From NCBI GenBank assembly GCA_965238125.1, contig OZ250179.1, forward strand, positions 3,720,001 to 3,784,000: DNA of 64,000 bases, read 5' to 3'. The translations under genes and the position numbers were made by a program. Below are positions 15,976 through 24,019 of this stretch, piece after piece (position 1 is the first letter of the stretch; each line of letters begins with the position of its first letter). Source of the stretch: UBA6623 sp965238125. GTDB lineage: Bacteria; Acidobacteriota; Terriglobia; Bryobacterales; UBA6623. The notes under the pieces were generated by a model that made no database searches, was not told the origin of the DNA, and worked only from the letters and a program-made list of their open reading frames with translations.

Positions 15976-16896
15976 TCAGGCATGGCGGCCGAAAGCGAGC
16001 GAGAGTTGGCCATCGTCGATCTCTTCGGGCAACCGGCTCTTAATCTGTTGATAGATCGCTCGCGTCGCGGTCGAACGGTTGAGGGTGTAGAAATGCAATC
16101 CGGCCACGCCGGACTCGAGCAAACCGGCGCACTGCTCGACGGCGTGATAGGTCCCCAATTGGCGCACCGCCTCGGCGTCGTCTTCGACCGCTTCCATCTT
16201 TGCGAGCAGGTCGGCGGGAATCGTCGCGCCGCACATGTTGGTGAAGCGCTTGACCTGCTTGAGACTGAGGATCGGCATGATGCCGGCGACGATCGGGATC
16301 GTGATGCCGCTCGCGGCCGCGCGATCGCGAAAGCGCAGGAAATCGTCGTTGTGAAAGAACAGCTGCGTGATCAAGAAATCGACCCCGGCATCGACCTTGC
16401 GCTGGAGATTCTCGAGGTCGGCGGCGGCGTCGGGGGCCTCGGGATGAGTTTCGGGGTAGCAGGCTCCGGCCAGGCAGAACGAATACCGCGGCCGAATGAA
16501 CGCGGTGAGCTCGGAAGCGTAGGCGAAACCGTCTTCATGCTTGACGAATTCCGTCTCACCCCGCGGAGGGTCGCCCCGCAGCGGCAAAACGTTTACGATG
16601 CCCGCGGCCTTGAGCTCATCGAGCACGTCGGCGATTTCCGCGCGGCCCGCCCCGACGCAGGTCAGATGAGCCATGGCTTCGATGCCGATCTCGTGTTTGA
16701 TCTTCTTGACGAGGTCGACGGTCTTGCGGCGAGTACTCCCGCCGGCCCCATACGTCACCGAAACGTAGGAGGGTTCGAGTGGCTTCAACGAAGCGATGGT
16801 TCTGAATAGGTTCTCGAAGCCCGCGTCGTCCTTGGGCGGGAAGAACTCGAAGGAGACGGTTTGCTTTCCGGTGTTGAGTATGTCGATGATCGTCAT
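15976..16896 (-). CDS. metF: 5,10-methylenetetrahydrofolate reductase
   Basis: MetF reduces methylene-THF to methyl-THF for methionine synthesis, using FAD. The 306-residue length, the N-terminal VSFEFFPPKDDAG with the conserved catalytic Glu, SVTYGAGGSTR, HLTCVGAGR, LPLRGDPP and FLITQLFFHNDDFLRF all match the family. The start ATG is followed by TIIDILNTG. The upstream 269 bases carry no gene and I could not identify a riboswitch or a convincing promoter there, apart from an AT-rich GATATAAAG on the minus strand. Confidence 0.96.
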   Translation of the reverse strand: MTIIDILNTGKQTVSFEFFPPKDDAGFENLFRTIASLKPLEPSYVSVTYGAGGSTRRKTVDLVKKIKHEIGIEAMAHLTCVGAGRAEIADVLDELKAAGIVNVLPLRGDPPRGETEFVKHEDGFAYASELTAFIRPRYSFCLAGACYPETHPEAPDAAADLENLQRKVDAGVDFLITQLFFHNDDFLRFRDRAAASGITIPIVAGIMPILSLKQVKRFTNMCGATIPADLLAKMEAVEDDAEAVRQLGTYHAVEQCAGLLESGVAGLHFYTLNRSTATRAIYQQIKSRLPEEIDDGQLSLAFGRHA

Positions 16897-17165
16897 CGTC
16901 GGTTGGATCGGGGTGTTTCGTAGTAGACGACGCTTCTCGTCCGCTCGGCGGCAAGCGGTCCGTTGAAACCCCTTTATATCACCCTCGAACGTCGCGCTTC
17001 ACGGCTGCCGGGCGGCCGAAGGACGTTGCGGACGTCTTCTTTCAGAATCGGTGGAAGCTCCCCGCGACGTCACCCACCGTGCCGACAGGTTGGCTGCGCC
17101 AGCCGGGCCGACGACCCTCTCCCCCGCGAATGGCTTCGGATTTCGTTTGGCGACTTGATCTCGTG

Positions 17166-17882
17166 TCAGCCCGGGCGGATATTGCGGTGGATGGCGTAGA
17201 GCGCCAATTCCAGTCGGTCCGAGACGCCGAGCTTGTCGAAGATGTTGTGCAGGTGGTTCTTGACCGTCTGTTCGCTGATGAACATGCGCTCGGCGATTTC
17301 TTTGTTCTTGAAACCCTGCGCGACCAGTGCCACGATCTCCCGCTCGCGATTGCTCAGGCGAGGCTTGTCGCGCTCGCGCGGCCCCAAATCGCCGGGAGAG
17401 GCAAACTGCCGCATCACCGCCGCAGTCGTCCTGGCGTCGAGCCAGATCTCGCCGCCATGAACTTTACGAATGCTCTTGATCAACAGCTCGGTGGCGGTCT
17501 GCTTGAGGACGATGCCCGAAGTGCCGAACTTCATCGCCTGAACGTATTCACCTTCATCGTCGGACGCGGTGAGGACAATAATCTTCGTTTTCAGCTTTTG
17601 CGATTGAATCCGCTGCAATGCCGAGAGCCCGCCGAGTCCGGGCATTTTCAGATCAAGCAGCAAGATATCCGGCTCATGATCGCGAACGAGATCGAGCACC
17701 TCGGTTCCGTTCTGGGCTTCGGCGATGACGTCGAAATCCGGCTCGAGCGACAGAAGCCGCCGCAGACCGTCGCGAAAGATCGTGTGATCGTCCGCGAGAG
17801 CGATCTTGATCTTGTCGCTGCCGGTCTCTGCCTGCGCGTCGGTCTCAGTTTCGCTGCTGGAGTTTGCCTGGGGCATGATCAT
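17166..17882 (-). CDS. NarL/LuxR-family response regulator (orphan)
   Basis: The receiver domain (about residues 24-145) carries the acidic pair DD (31-32), the phosphoacceptor D77 (LLLDLKMPG) and a conserved Thr/Lys region. A LuxR helix-turn-helix follows (LSNREREIVALVAQGFKNKEIAERMFISEQTVKNHL). The first 20 residues are an extra acidic, low-complexity stretch. No histidine kinase is next to it; the only kinase in the window is at 33371, next to its own regulator. It is divergent from the his leader, separated by 188 bases that contain the his promoter. Confidence 0.93.
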   Translation of the reverse strand: MIMPQANSSSETETDAQAETGSDKIKIALADDHTIFRDGLRRLLSLEPDFDVIAEAQNGTEVLDLVRDHEPDILLLDLKMPGLGGLSALQRIQSQKLKTKIIVLTASDDEGEYVQAMKFGTSGIVLKQTATELLIKSIRKVHGGEIWLDARTTAAVMRQFASPGDLGPRERDKPRLSNREREIVALVAQGFKNKEIAERMFISEQTVKNHLHNIFDKLGVSDRLELALYAIHRNIRPG

Positions 17883-18056
17883 GGAGACATCCGTCCCGAG
17901 ACTTCCGGGGGGGACAGACCCTTACACGAATATTGTATGGTCCTGTTAGTACTGTGTCAACGGGCCTACTTTGGTGATGAGCCGAAAGTTAGGTACGACT
18001 TCACGAAACGCGGCCGGCCGAAACTCTTATCGAAACGGCCCCGATCCTGAATCCGT

Positions 18057-18062
18057 TATACT
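18057..18062 (+). promoter_or_regulatory. -10 element of the his operon promoter
   Basis: TATACT matches the -10 consensus well and is eight bases before the leader-peptide ATG. Transcription would begin at about 18069, so the leader peptide would be nearly or fully leaderless. No strong -35 is visible at the right distance. Confidence 0.55.
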
Positions 18063-18070
18063 ATTGGCTT

Positions 18071-18124
18071 ATGCGTTTGGACCTCCACCATCGGCACGCG
18101 CATCACGCTCACCTTCCGGGGTGA
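18071..18124 (+). CDS. hisL: Histidine operon leader peptide
   Basis: The short ORF translates to MRLDLHHRHAHHAHLPG followed by TGA. Six of 17 residues are histidine (residues 6, 7, 9, 11, 12 and 14), far above expectation. It lies directly upstream of hisI. As in the enterobacterial his leader, ribosome stalling at these codons when His-tRNA is scarce would change the folding of the RNA downstream. The stop codon is five bases before pairing segment 2 (18129-18137), the right spacing for a ribosome at the stop to cover that segment. There is no Shine-Dalgarno sequence, consistent with leaderless translation. Confidence 0.85.
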   Translation: MRLDLHHRHAHHAHLPG

Positions 18125-18208
18125 GTCAGCCGGTGGGGACGTCGCGTCATAAGCGGAATCGCAGCATTAACAACCCGCCGGCCGAGGCCGAGCGGGTTTT
18201 TTGTTTTT
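18085..18208 (+). promoter_or_regulatory. his attenuator: mutually exclusive RNA stems
   Basis: Four segments are visible. Segment 1 (18085-18095, CCACCATCGGC, inside the His codons) can pair with segment 2 (18129-18136, GCCGGTGG) with a small bulge. Segment 2 (18129-18137, GCCGGTGGG) pairs over nine positions, with one G-U, with segment 3 (18174-18182, CCCGCCGGC). Segment 3 is also the 5' arm of the terminator with segment 4 (18187-18198). Stalling at His codons would free segment 2 to form the 2:3 antiterminator; readthrough to the stop would favour the 3:4 terminator. Confidence 0.85.
18172..18208 (+). terminator. Intrinsic terminator of the his attenuator
   Basis: AACCCGC (18172-18178) pairs with GCGGGTT (18192-18198), with an inner CGGC/GCCG stem and a CGAG loop. 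The stem is followed by a T-rich tract (TTTTTTGTTTTT at about 18197-18208). It ends 25 bases before the hisI start codon. Confidence 0.88.
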
Positions 18209-18233
18209 CGGGCAAGGATAGGCGGACAACGAC

Positions 18234-18605
18234 ATGCAACTTGACTTCAGTAAATTCCAGGGGCTGATTCCCGCCGTGATTCAGGACGCCGCCGATGGCG
18301 AGGTCTTGATGGTCGGCTTCATGAACGAAGAGGCCTTTGACAAAACAGTCGCGACCGGCAAAGTGACGTTTTTCAGTCGTACGCGCAAGGAGCTGTGGAC
18401 CAAGGGCGGCACGTCGGGGCACTACTTGAACGCCAAGGAAATTCGGGTCGATTGCGACGAGGACACTCTGGTGATCAAGGCCGAGGCTCTGGGCCCGGGC
18501 GTTTGCCATAATGGGTTCCGCACTTGTTTCTACCGGCGTTTCGAGGACGGCGAGTGGAAGCAATGCGCCGAACGCGCCTACGATCCCGGGACGGTGTACA
18601 AGTAG
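18234..18605 (+). CDS. hisI: Phosphoribosyl-AMP cyclohydrolase
   Basis: HisI opens the adenine ring of phosphoribosyl-AMP, the third step of histidine synthesis. The 123-residue protein has the family motifs EVLMVGFMNEEAFDKT, VTFFSRTRKELWTKGGTSGHYL and the metal-binding region VDCDEDTLVIKAEALGPGVCHNGFRTCFYR with three conserved Cys. It is only the cyclohydrolase domain; the HisE pyrophosphohydrolase domain is absent here and not found in the window. It is the first structural gene after the attenuator. Confidence 0.96.
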   Translation: MQLDFSKFQGLIPAVIQDAADGEVLMVGFMNEEAFDKTVATGKVTFFSRTRKELWTKGGTSGHYLNAKEIRVDCDEDTLVIKAEALGPGVCHNGFRTCFYRRFEDGEWKQCAERAYDPGTVYK

Positions 18606-18717
18606 AGCGGTTCGGGGTTAAAGGTGGAGATTTCCGATCGTTTTCGCAACGCTCATCCGGCCGAGCCGGCACGCAAGGGGGAGAGTCTTTTCCCTGTTGG
18701 CCGGTCGGGCCGCGGGG

Positions 18718-18741
18718 CCCGTTGCTTGCGCTCGGGGCTCT
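18718..18741 (+). repeat. Intergenic repeat CTTGCGCTCGGGGCTC, copy 1
   Basis: The word CTTGCGCTCGGGGCTCT sits in the hisI-hisD gap. Related copies are at 39579-39605, 43649-43675 (inverted) and 59097-59124. Confidence 0.75.
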
Positions 18742-18792
18742 GTAGCCGCGTTGTGAACGTTTCGGCGCGTTTGGTTGGGCTTTCAGGATTTC

Positions 18793-20046
18793 ATGCTGAG
18801 CATTTTCTCCAGCAAAGATCAAGCCGATGTCAAGCGCCTTTTCGCTCGGCGCGCCGTGCGCCTGAGCCGTGCCGAAGCCGTCGTCGAGCCGATTCTGGAG
18901 GGTGTGCGGAGGCGGGGCGACCGGGCGCTGGTTGGTTATGCGCGACGCTTCGACGGTCTCGAGGCAGGCTCGGTGCGCGTCCCGGCGGAGCGATTGGAGG
19001 CCGCGCGGGAAGCGCTTTCCGCGCCTTTCGAGCGGGCGCTTGATGTCGCCTCACGCCAAATCCGCCGCTTCGCCGAGCGGCAGATGCCGAAGTCCTGGAG
19101 CAAGAGTTTCGGCCGCGGCGTAACGCTGGGGCAAATCGTGAGGCCGCTCGATTCCATCGCGGCCTACGTTCCCGGCGGCCGTTACCCGCTGCCCTCGACG
19201 CTGATGATGACGGTGATCCCCGCGCAAACCGCCGGGGTCAAGACGATCTCGGTCGCCTCGCCGGGACCGACTGTGGAAACTCTCGGAACCGCCGGGCGTC
19301 TGGGTGTCGACAACTTCTTCCACATGGGCGGCGCGCAAGCGGTGGCGGCGTTCGCCTTCGGGACGGAGACGGTTCCGCGAGCCGATCGCATCGTGGGCCC
19401 CGGCAATATCTACGTCGCTGCGGCCAAGAAACTGCTGGCCGGGGAAGTCGGTATTGATTTCGTCGCCGGGCCGACGGAAATTGTCGTGATCGCCGCCGAC
19501 GGCGAGCCCCGCCACATTGCGGCCGACATGCTGGCGCAGGCCGAGCACGATGTGGATGCGGCGGCAATCTTGCTGACGACTTCGAAGCGGCTGGCGCGGA
19601 AGGTCCAAGCTGAGATCGCGCGGCAGTTGGAAACGCTTTCGACGCGCAAGGTCGCGGCCAAAGCGGTGGCCCGCAACAGCGCCGTCGTAGTGACGCGCTC
19701 GCTCGATGAAGCCGTCGAGATCTCGAACCGCTTCGCTCCCGAGCACTTGGCGCTCTATGACGAAACCCTGCTCGACAAGGTGGAAAATGCCGGCAGCATT
19801 TTCCTAGGACCCTGGAGCCCCGAAGCGGCGGGCGATTACGCCTCCGGGCCAAATCATGTATTGCCAACCGGCGGCGCGGCGGCACTTCGAGGCGGACTCT
19901 CCGTGTTCGACTACGTCAAGTTGATCGCGGTCCAAAAATTGGAGCCGGAAGGTTTGAGACGACTCGCGCCGGCCATCGTGACCCTGGCAAGGGCGGAAGG
20001 CCTCGAAGCCCACGCGCGCTCGATCGAAGCCCGTCTCGACAACTAA
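18793..20046 (+). CDS. hisD: Histidinol dehydrogenase
   Basis: HisD carries out the two final NAD-dependent oxidations of histidinol to histidine. The sequence contains PGGRYPLPSTLMMTVIPAQTAGV, GGAQAVAAFAFGTETVP, IVGPGNIYVAAAKK, GPTEIVVIA, the zinc region DMLAQAEHDVDA and the catalytic Glu-His in RFAPEHLALY. I start at the ATG at 18793, which has AGGA eight bases upstream, rather than the TTG at 18775; this gives 417 residues, close to normal. Seven bases separate it from hisC. Confidence 0.96.
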   Translation: MLSIFSSKDQADVKRLFARRAVRLSRAEAVVEPILEGVRRRGDRALVGYARRFDGLEAGSVRVPAERLEAAREALSAPFERALDVASRQIRRFAERQMPKSWSKSFGRGVTLGQIVRPLDSIAAYVPGGRYPLPSTLMMTVIPAQTAGVKTISVASPGPTVETLGTAGRLGVDNFFHMGGAQAVAAFAFGTETVPRADRIVGPGNIYVAAAKKLLAGEVGIDFVAGPTEIVVIAADGEPRHIAADMLAQAEHDVDAAAILLTTSKRLARKVQAEIARQLETLSTRKVAAKAVARNSAVVVTRSLDEAVEISNRFAPEHLALYDETLLDKVENAGSIFLGPWSPEAAGDYASGPNHVLPTGGAAALRGGLSVFDYVKLIAVQKLEPEGLRRLAPAIVTLARAEGLEAHARSIEARLDN

Positions 20047-20053
20047 AAGGAAG

Positions 20054-21130
20054 ATGGCGAAGAAAGCGACACCTCAATTCCCGCGGGCTCGCCCGGCCAT
20101 CCGCCGCATGGCGCCCTATCGTCCGCCGACCGACGGGCGCGGAGGGATGCTGCGTCTCGACTTCAACGAAAACACGATCGGCTGCTCTCCCCGCGTCGTC
20201 GAAGTGCTGCAAAAGACGGCCACCGCCCAATTCCTCGCGGTCTACCCGGAATACCAGGCGTCGCGTGAGAAGATGGCGCCGTTTTTCGGCGTGGACCCCG
20301 ATCAACTGGTCTTTGCCGACGGCACCGACGAGGCCATTCAGGTGATGGTCCACACTTACGTTGATGCCGGCGACGAAGTGCTGATCCCCTGGCCGACGTT
20401 TCCGATTTTTCGCGTGGCGGCGGAATCGGTCGGCGCGAAAATCAAGCTGATTCGCTACGGAAAAGCAAAGCTCGATTTCCCGCTGGGGAGATTGCTGCGG
20501 GCGATCAGCGCAAGAACGCGGCTGATTCTGATCGCCAACCCCAACAACCCCACCGGCGGGGCGATCGGTCTCGACGAGATCGAGACGATTCTTCGAGCTG
20601 CTCCGCGCGCGGCGGTGGTGATCGACGAAGCCTATTTCGAGTTCTACGGCGTTACAGCGCTCGATCTGCTCGCGCGCTACCCGAACCTTTTCGTCAGTCG
20701 AACATTCTCGAAAGTCTACGGCATGGCCGGGTTGCGCATCGGCTGCTTGTTTTCCCAAGCGGAGAACATTGCCATGGTGAGGAAGTTTCAATCGCCCTAC
20801 AGCGTGAATTCGTTGGCCGTCGCGTGTGCGCTGGAAGCGGTGAAAGACCAGGATTACATCCAAAGCTACGTCGACGAAGTTCTCGAAGCTCGCGAGATCC
20901 TGTGTGAAGGGCTGGATCGCATGGGTCTTTTCCATTACCCGACCCATGCCAACTTCGTTTTGGTGCGCTTCGACGACAGGACCCAAGAAATCCACGAAGG
21001 TTTGCGTCAGCGGGGCGTTCTCGTCCGGGATCGCAGTCACGAAATTCCCGGTACGATTCGCATTACCGCCGGCACCAGGCGGCAAGTTCGCAGAATGTTC
21101 AAAGTCTTGGGACAGGTGATGGGGCTATGA
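20054..21130 (+). CDS. hisC: Histidinol-phosphate aminotransferase
   Basis: HisC is a PLP enzyme converting imidazole-acetol phosphate to histidinol phosphate. The 358-residue protein has the fold-type I hallmarks LDFNENTIGCSP near the N-terminus, NPNNPTGGAIG, VIDEAYFEFYG and the PLP-lysine motif SRTFSKVYGMAGLRIGCL. Its C-terminus TIRITAGTRRQVRRMFKVL carries the usual substrate-binding Arg. The stop overlaps the next start as ATGA, so translation is probably coupled to the HAD phosphatase. Confidence 0.95.
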   Translation: MAKKATPQFPRARPAIRRMAPYRPPTDGRGGMLRLDFNENTIGCSPRVVEVLQKTATAQFLAVYPEYQASREKMAPFFGVDPDQLVFADGTDEAIQVMVHTYVDAGDEVLIPWPTFPIFRVAAESVGAKIKLIRYGKAKLDFPLGRLLRAISARTRLILIANPNNPTGGAIGLDEIETILRAAPRAAVVIDEAYFEFYGVTALDLLARYPNLFVSRTFSKVYGMAGLRIGCLFSQAENIAMVRKFQSPYSVNSLAVACALEAVKDQDYIQSYVDEVLEAREILCEGLDRMGLFHYPTHANFVLVRFDDRTQEIHEGLRQRGVLVRDRSHEIPGTIRITAGTRRQVRRMFKVLGQVMGL

Positions 21131-21795
21131 AACTACTGATCTTCGACATGGACGGCGTCTTGGTTGACCCGACGCTTTCCTACCGCGCCACGACGATCGA
21201 AACCATCGCGCACTTCGGCGGCCGGCGCGTCACGCAAGAAGCCATTGCCGCCATGAAAAACCGTAGCGGCTACAACGACGATTGTCGCATGGCGGTCGAT
21301 ATCCTGAGCGAATTCGGCGTCGAGGTGGGTTACGGCGAATTGCGAGAACATTTTTATGAAGTGTTATGGGGCACGGACGACGACGGTTTCATCCAGCGTG
21401 AGTCTTGGCTGGTCGAAAACGGTGTGTTGAGCCGATTGGCGAAAAGCCATCGCCTGGCGGTTTACACCGGGAGACCGACTCGAGCGGCGCACTTTTCCCT
21501 GGGGCGGTTTGCCGAGGAAATCCAATTTGACCCGATCGTGACGAGCGATCTGATCGAAAATCAAAAGCCCGCGCCCGACGGCTTGCTGCACGCCTTGAAC
21601 GCCGTACCGGATTGCGAGGCGATCTACGTTGGCGACAATATCGACGACGGACGCTGCGCCCGGGCCGCCGGTATCCCGTTTGTCGGAATCGCCGCCCCCG
21701 ACGCGCCGCATCGTGAGGAAACGGTGCGCATCTTTCACGAGGACGGAGCGCGCGCGGTGGTCGAAAGCGTGAATGAACTGGAGAGCGTGCTCTAA
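21127..21795 (+). CDS. HAD-family phosphatase within the his operon, candidate histidinol-phosphatase
   Basis: The 222-residue protein shows HAD motif I FDMDGVL (D7 and D9), motif II in VYTGRPTRA, motif III NQKPAPDG and motif IV VGDNIDDGRCARAAG, with a helical cap between motifs I and II. It therefore belongs to the subfamily I phosphatases related to phosphoglycolate phosphatase. Position between hisC and hisB, with a four-base overlap with hisC, makes histidinol-phosphate the likely substrate. The hisB gene next door lacks a phosphatase domain, so the pathway needs such an enzyme. Function is inferred from context, not from specific residues. Confidence 0.8.
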   Translation: MKLLIFDMDGVLVDPTLSYRATTIETIAHFGGRRVTQEAIAAMKNRSGYNDDCRMAVDILSEFGVEVGYGELREHFYEVLWGTDDDGFIQRESWLVENGVLSRLAKSHRLAVYTGRPTRAAHFSLGRFAEEIQFDPIVTSDLIENQKPAPDGLLHALNAVPDCEAIYVGDNIDDGRCARAAGIPFVGIAAPDAPHREETVRIFHEDGARAVVESVNELESVL

Positions 21796-21823
21796 GGCCG
21801 GCCGAGCCGGCGATGGAAAAGCA

Positions 21824-22423
21824 ATGAGAAAAGCCGAGGTCACCCGCGACACCAAGGAAACGCGGATCGAAGCGCGCCTGCGCATTGACGGCCGGGGACG
21901 GTACAACGTCTCGACCGGCATTCGTTTCTTCGACCACATGCTCGAGCTCTTCACCAAACACGGCGGCTTCGACCTCGATCTCAAGGCCGACGGAGATCTC
22001 GATGTCGATCAGCACCATACAGTCGAGGACGTCGGTATCGTTTTGGGACAGTGTTTCGCCCAAGCGCTCGGCGATCGCGTAGGCATCAACCGTGCCGGCT
22101 ACTTCGTTCTGCCGATGGACGAGACCTTGGCCGTCGTCGCGGTGGATCTCGGAGGCCGACCCGCGCTGGTCTATCACGCGCCGACGCGTTTTCGGTTGGT
22201 CGGCGATTTGCAAACCGAGCTGCTCGAGGATTTCTTCGACGGCTTCGTGACGCATTGCGGCGCCAATCTGCATGCGCGCGTGATGTACGGCCGCTCGAAC
22301 CATCACAAGATCGAGGCGATTTTCAAGTGCTTCGCGCGGGCCATGCGCTACGCCTGCTCGAAAGACAAGCGCCTCAAGGACCAGCTTCCGAGCACCAAGG
22401 GACTTTTGGAACGAGCACGATGA
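21824..22423 (+). CDS. hisB: Imidazoleglycerol-phosphate dehydratase
   Basis: This is the monofunctional dehydratase (199 residues). It has the paired metal-binding motifs FFDHMLELFTKHGGFDL, DVDQHHTVEDVGIVLG and YGRSNHHKIEAIFKCFARA. There is no N-terminal phosphatase domain as in the bifunctional enterobacterial enzyme. I use the ATG at 21824, which begins MRKAEVTRDTKET; the longer frame overlaps the HAD gene without homology. The stop overlaps the hisH start as ATGA. Confidence 0.96.
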   Translation: MRKAEVTRDTKETRIEARLRIDGRGRYNVSTGIRFFDHMLELFTKHGGFDLDLKADGDLDVDQHHTVEDVGIVLGQCFAQALGDRVGINRAGYFVLPMDETLAVVAVDLGGRPALVYHAPTRFRLVGDLQTELLEDFFDGFVTHCGANLHARVMYGRSNHHKIEAIFKCFARAMRYACSKDKRLKDQLPSTKGLLERAR

Positions 22424-23028
22424 TCGCCATTTTCGATTACGGCGCGGGCAATCTTCGCTCGGTCGAGAACACTCTTGACGCCATCGGGACGCGTTACGAG
22501 ATCGTGTCCAACTCCGAGGGCCTCTTGCGGGCGGAGAGGATCATTCTGCCCGGCGTCGGCCACTTCGGACAGCTCATTCGTTCCTTGGATTCGCTGGGCG
22601 TGCGCGAAACGTTTTGCGAGCGAATCGCGGCGGGGATTCCCTTCTTGGGCATCTGCCTCGGCATGCAGGCCTTGTTTGAAAAAAGCGAAGAAGCGCCGGA
22701 CCTCGACGGCTTGGGTATCTACCCCGGGACGGTTCGCCGCTTTGCCGCCGACGCGCGGGTGCCTCACATGGGGTGGAACGAGTTGGAACCGAGCGGCCGT
22801 TCGCGGCTGCTCGAGGGTGTCGGCGAGCACCCCTACGTCTACTTCGCGCACAGCTACTACGTTCCGGCCGAAGTGGCCGGCGAACGGGCGGCGGCGCTTT
22901 GCGACTACGGCGTACGCTACGTCGCGGCAAGCGAGTCGGAGAACGTATTCGGCGTCCAGTTTCACCCCGAAAAATCAGGCGCGCTGGGGCAGCAAGTCGT
23001 GAGGAATTTCTTGGCCGTGGAGGGGTAA
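22420..23028 (+). CDS. hisH: Imidazole glycerol phosphate synthase glutaminase subunit
   Basis: HisH supplies ammonia to HisF. The class I glutamine amidotransferase triad is visible: the Cys nucleophile in FLGICLGMQALF and the His-Glu pair in GVQFHPEKSG. It begins MIAIFDYGAGNLRSVENTL, the family start, and overlaps hisB by four bases. In many genomes hisA lies between hisH and hisF. Here that place is taken by about 200 bases of palindromic repeats. Confidence 0.96.
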   Translation: MIAIFDYGAGNLRSVENTLDAIGTRYEIVSNSEGLLRAERIILPGVGHFGQLIRSLDSLGVRETFCERIAAGIPFLGICLGMQALFEKSEEAPDLDGLGIYPGTVRRFAADARVPHMGWNELEPSGRSRLLEGVGEHPYVYFAHSYYVPAEVAGERAAALCDYGVRYVAASESENVFGVQFHPEKSGALGQQVVRNFLAVEG

Positions 23029-23054
23029 CCGGAAGCGACCGACACAGCAGTGGC

Positions 23055-23110
23055 GACCGGCACTCGTGCCGGTCCCAGCGCAAAGTTCGGACCGGCTCTC
23101 AGCCGGTCCG
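23055..23110. repeat. Two consecutive intergenic hairpins between hisH and hisF
   Basis: GACCGGCA-CTCG-TGCCGGTC (23055-23074) is followed by CGGACCGGCT-CTC-AGCCGGTCCG (23088-23110). Both have perfect stems of 8 and 10 pairs. The second shares its CTC loop and inner GCT/AGC pairs with the hairpin at 56040-56062. They could attenuate hisF expression, but no T-run follows. Confidence 0.8.
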
Positions 23111-23161
23111 CGCGCGAATACTCTAGAGGCGAAGACAACGGTGATAATTTCCGACAACGCG

Positions 23162-23187
23162 GTGGGGCAGGTCTCCAGGCCTGTCCA
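23162..23187. repeat. Intergenic repeat GGGGCAGGTCTCCAGGCCTG, copy 1
   Basis: GTGGGGCAGGTCTCCAGGCC followed by TGTCC. Near-identical copies are at 43689-43712 and 50326-50350. The unit can fold as GGCAGG/CCTGCC around TCTCCAGG. Confidence 0.8.
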
Positions 23188-23226
23188 TCAACAGCTCAAG
23201 ACTCCCGGACAAGCCTAAGGAAAAAC

Positions 23227-23991
23227 ATGCTCGCCAAACGCATCATCCCCTGCCTCGACGTCACCGACGGCCGCGTCGTCAAGGGCGTCAACTTCGTTGA
23301 GCTGCGCGACGCGGGGGACCCGGTTGAGCTGGCTGACGTCTATAACCGCGACGGAGCCGACGAGTTGGTCTTCCTCGACATCACCGCGTCGAGCGATCAC
23401 CGCGAAACGATGGTTCACGTCGTTGAGGACACCGCCCGCAAGGTCTTCATCCCCCTGACGGTCGGAGGCGGTATTCGCTCGATCGCCGACGCACGAACCA
23501 TCCTCACCGTCGGCGCCGACAAGGTTTCGATCAACACGGCGGCGGTCGAGCGTCCCGAGCTGATCACCGAGCTGTCGAAGGAATTCGGAGCCCAGGCGAC
23601 GGTCCTCGCCATTGACGCCCGCCGCCGCGAACCGGGGGCCTGGAACGTTGTCACCTACGGCGGCCGCAAGGATACCGGCATGGACGCCGTCGAATGGGCC
23701 CGCCGCGGCGAGGAACTCGGGGCCGGCGAAATCCTGCTCACCTCGATGGATTGCGACGGAACCCAGGAGGGTTTCGACTGCGAGCTGACGCGCACCATTT
23801 CGCGCAGCACGCACATCCCGATCATCGCCAGCGGAGGCGGCGGCCGCCCCGAGGATTTCGTCCGTGTCCTGACCGACGGCGAAGCCGACGCGGCGCTGGC
23901 CGCCTCGATCTTCCACTACGGCACCTACATCGTGGATGACTTGAAGGAGATCCTCGGCAAAGAAGGCATCCCCGTCCGCACGCGGGGTTGA
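23227..23991 (+). CDS. hisF: Imidazole glycerol phosphate synthase cyclase subunit
   Basis: HisF is a TIM barrel closing the imidazole ring. The catalytic Asp pair is seen in IPCLDVTDGRVVKG and AIDARRRE. VGGGIRSIADARTILTVGADKVSINTAA, SMDCDGTQEGFDCELTR and IIASGGGGRPEDF are the phosphate-binding loops. The start is the ATG beginning MLAKRIIPCLDV (254 residues). It is the last gene of the cluster in this window, convergent with the BNR-repeat gene 28 bases away. Confidence 0.96.
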   Translation: MLAKRIIPCLDVTDGRVVKGVNFVELRDAGDPVELADVYNRDGADELVFLDITASSDHRETMVHVVEDTARKVFIPLTVGGGIRSIADARTILTVGADKVSINTAAVERPELITELSKEFGAQATVLAIDARRREPGAWNVVTYGGRKDTGMDAVEWARRGEELGAGEILLTSMDCDGTQEGFDCELTRTISRSTHIPIIASGGGGRPEDFVRVLTDGEADAALAASIFHYGTYIVDDLKEILGKEGIPVRTRG

Positions 23992-24019
23992 ACGCACCCG
24001 AATCGGGCTGCCTCAGCCC

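Noticed and set aside
16897..17165. Possible SAM or cobalamin riboswitch upstream of metF
   Set aside because: No conserved riboswitch core (for example the SAM-I or B12-box words) could be seen in the 269 bases.
23046..23110. Rho-independent terminator after hisH
   Set aside because: The hairpins are strong but there is no T-run, and similar hairpins occur elsewhere as dispersed repeats.
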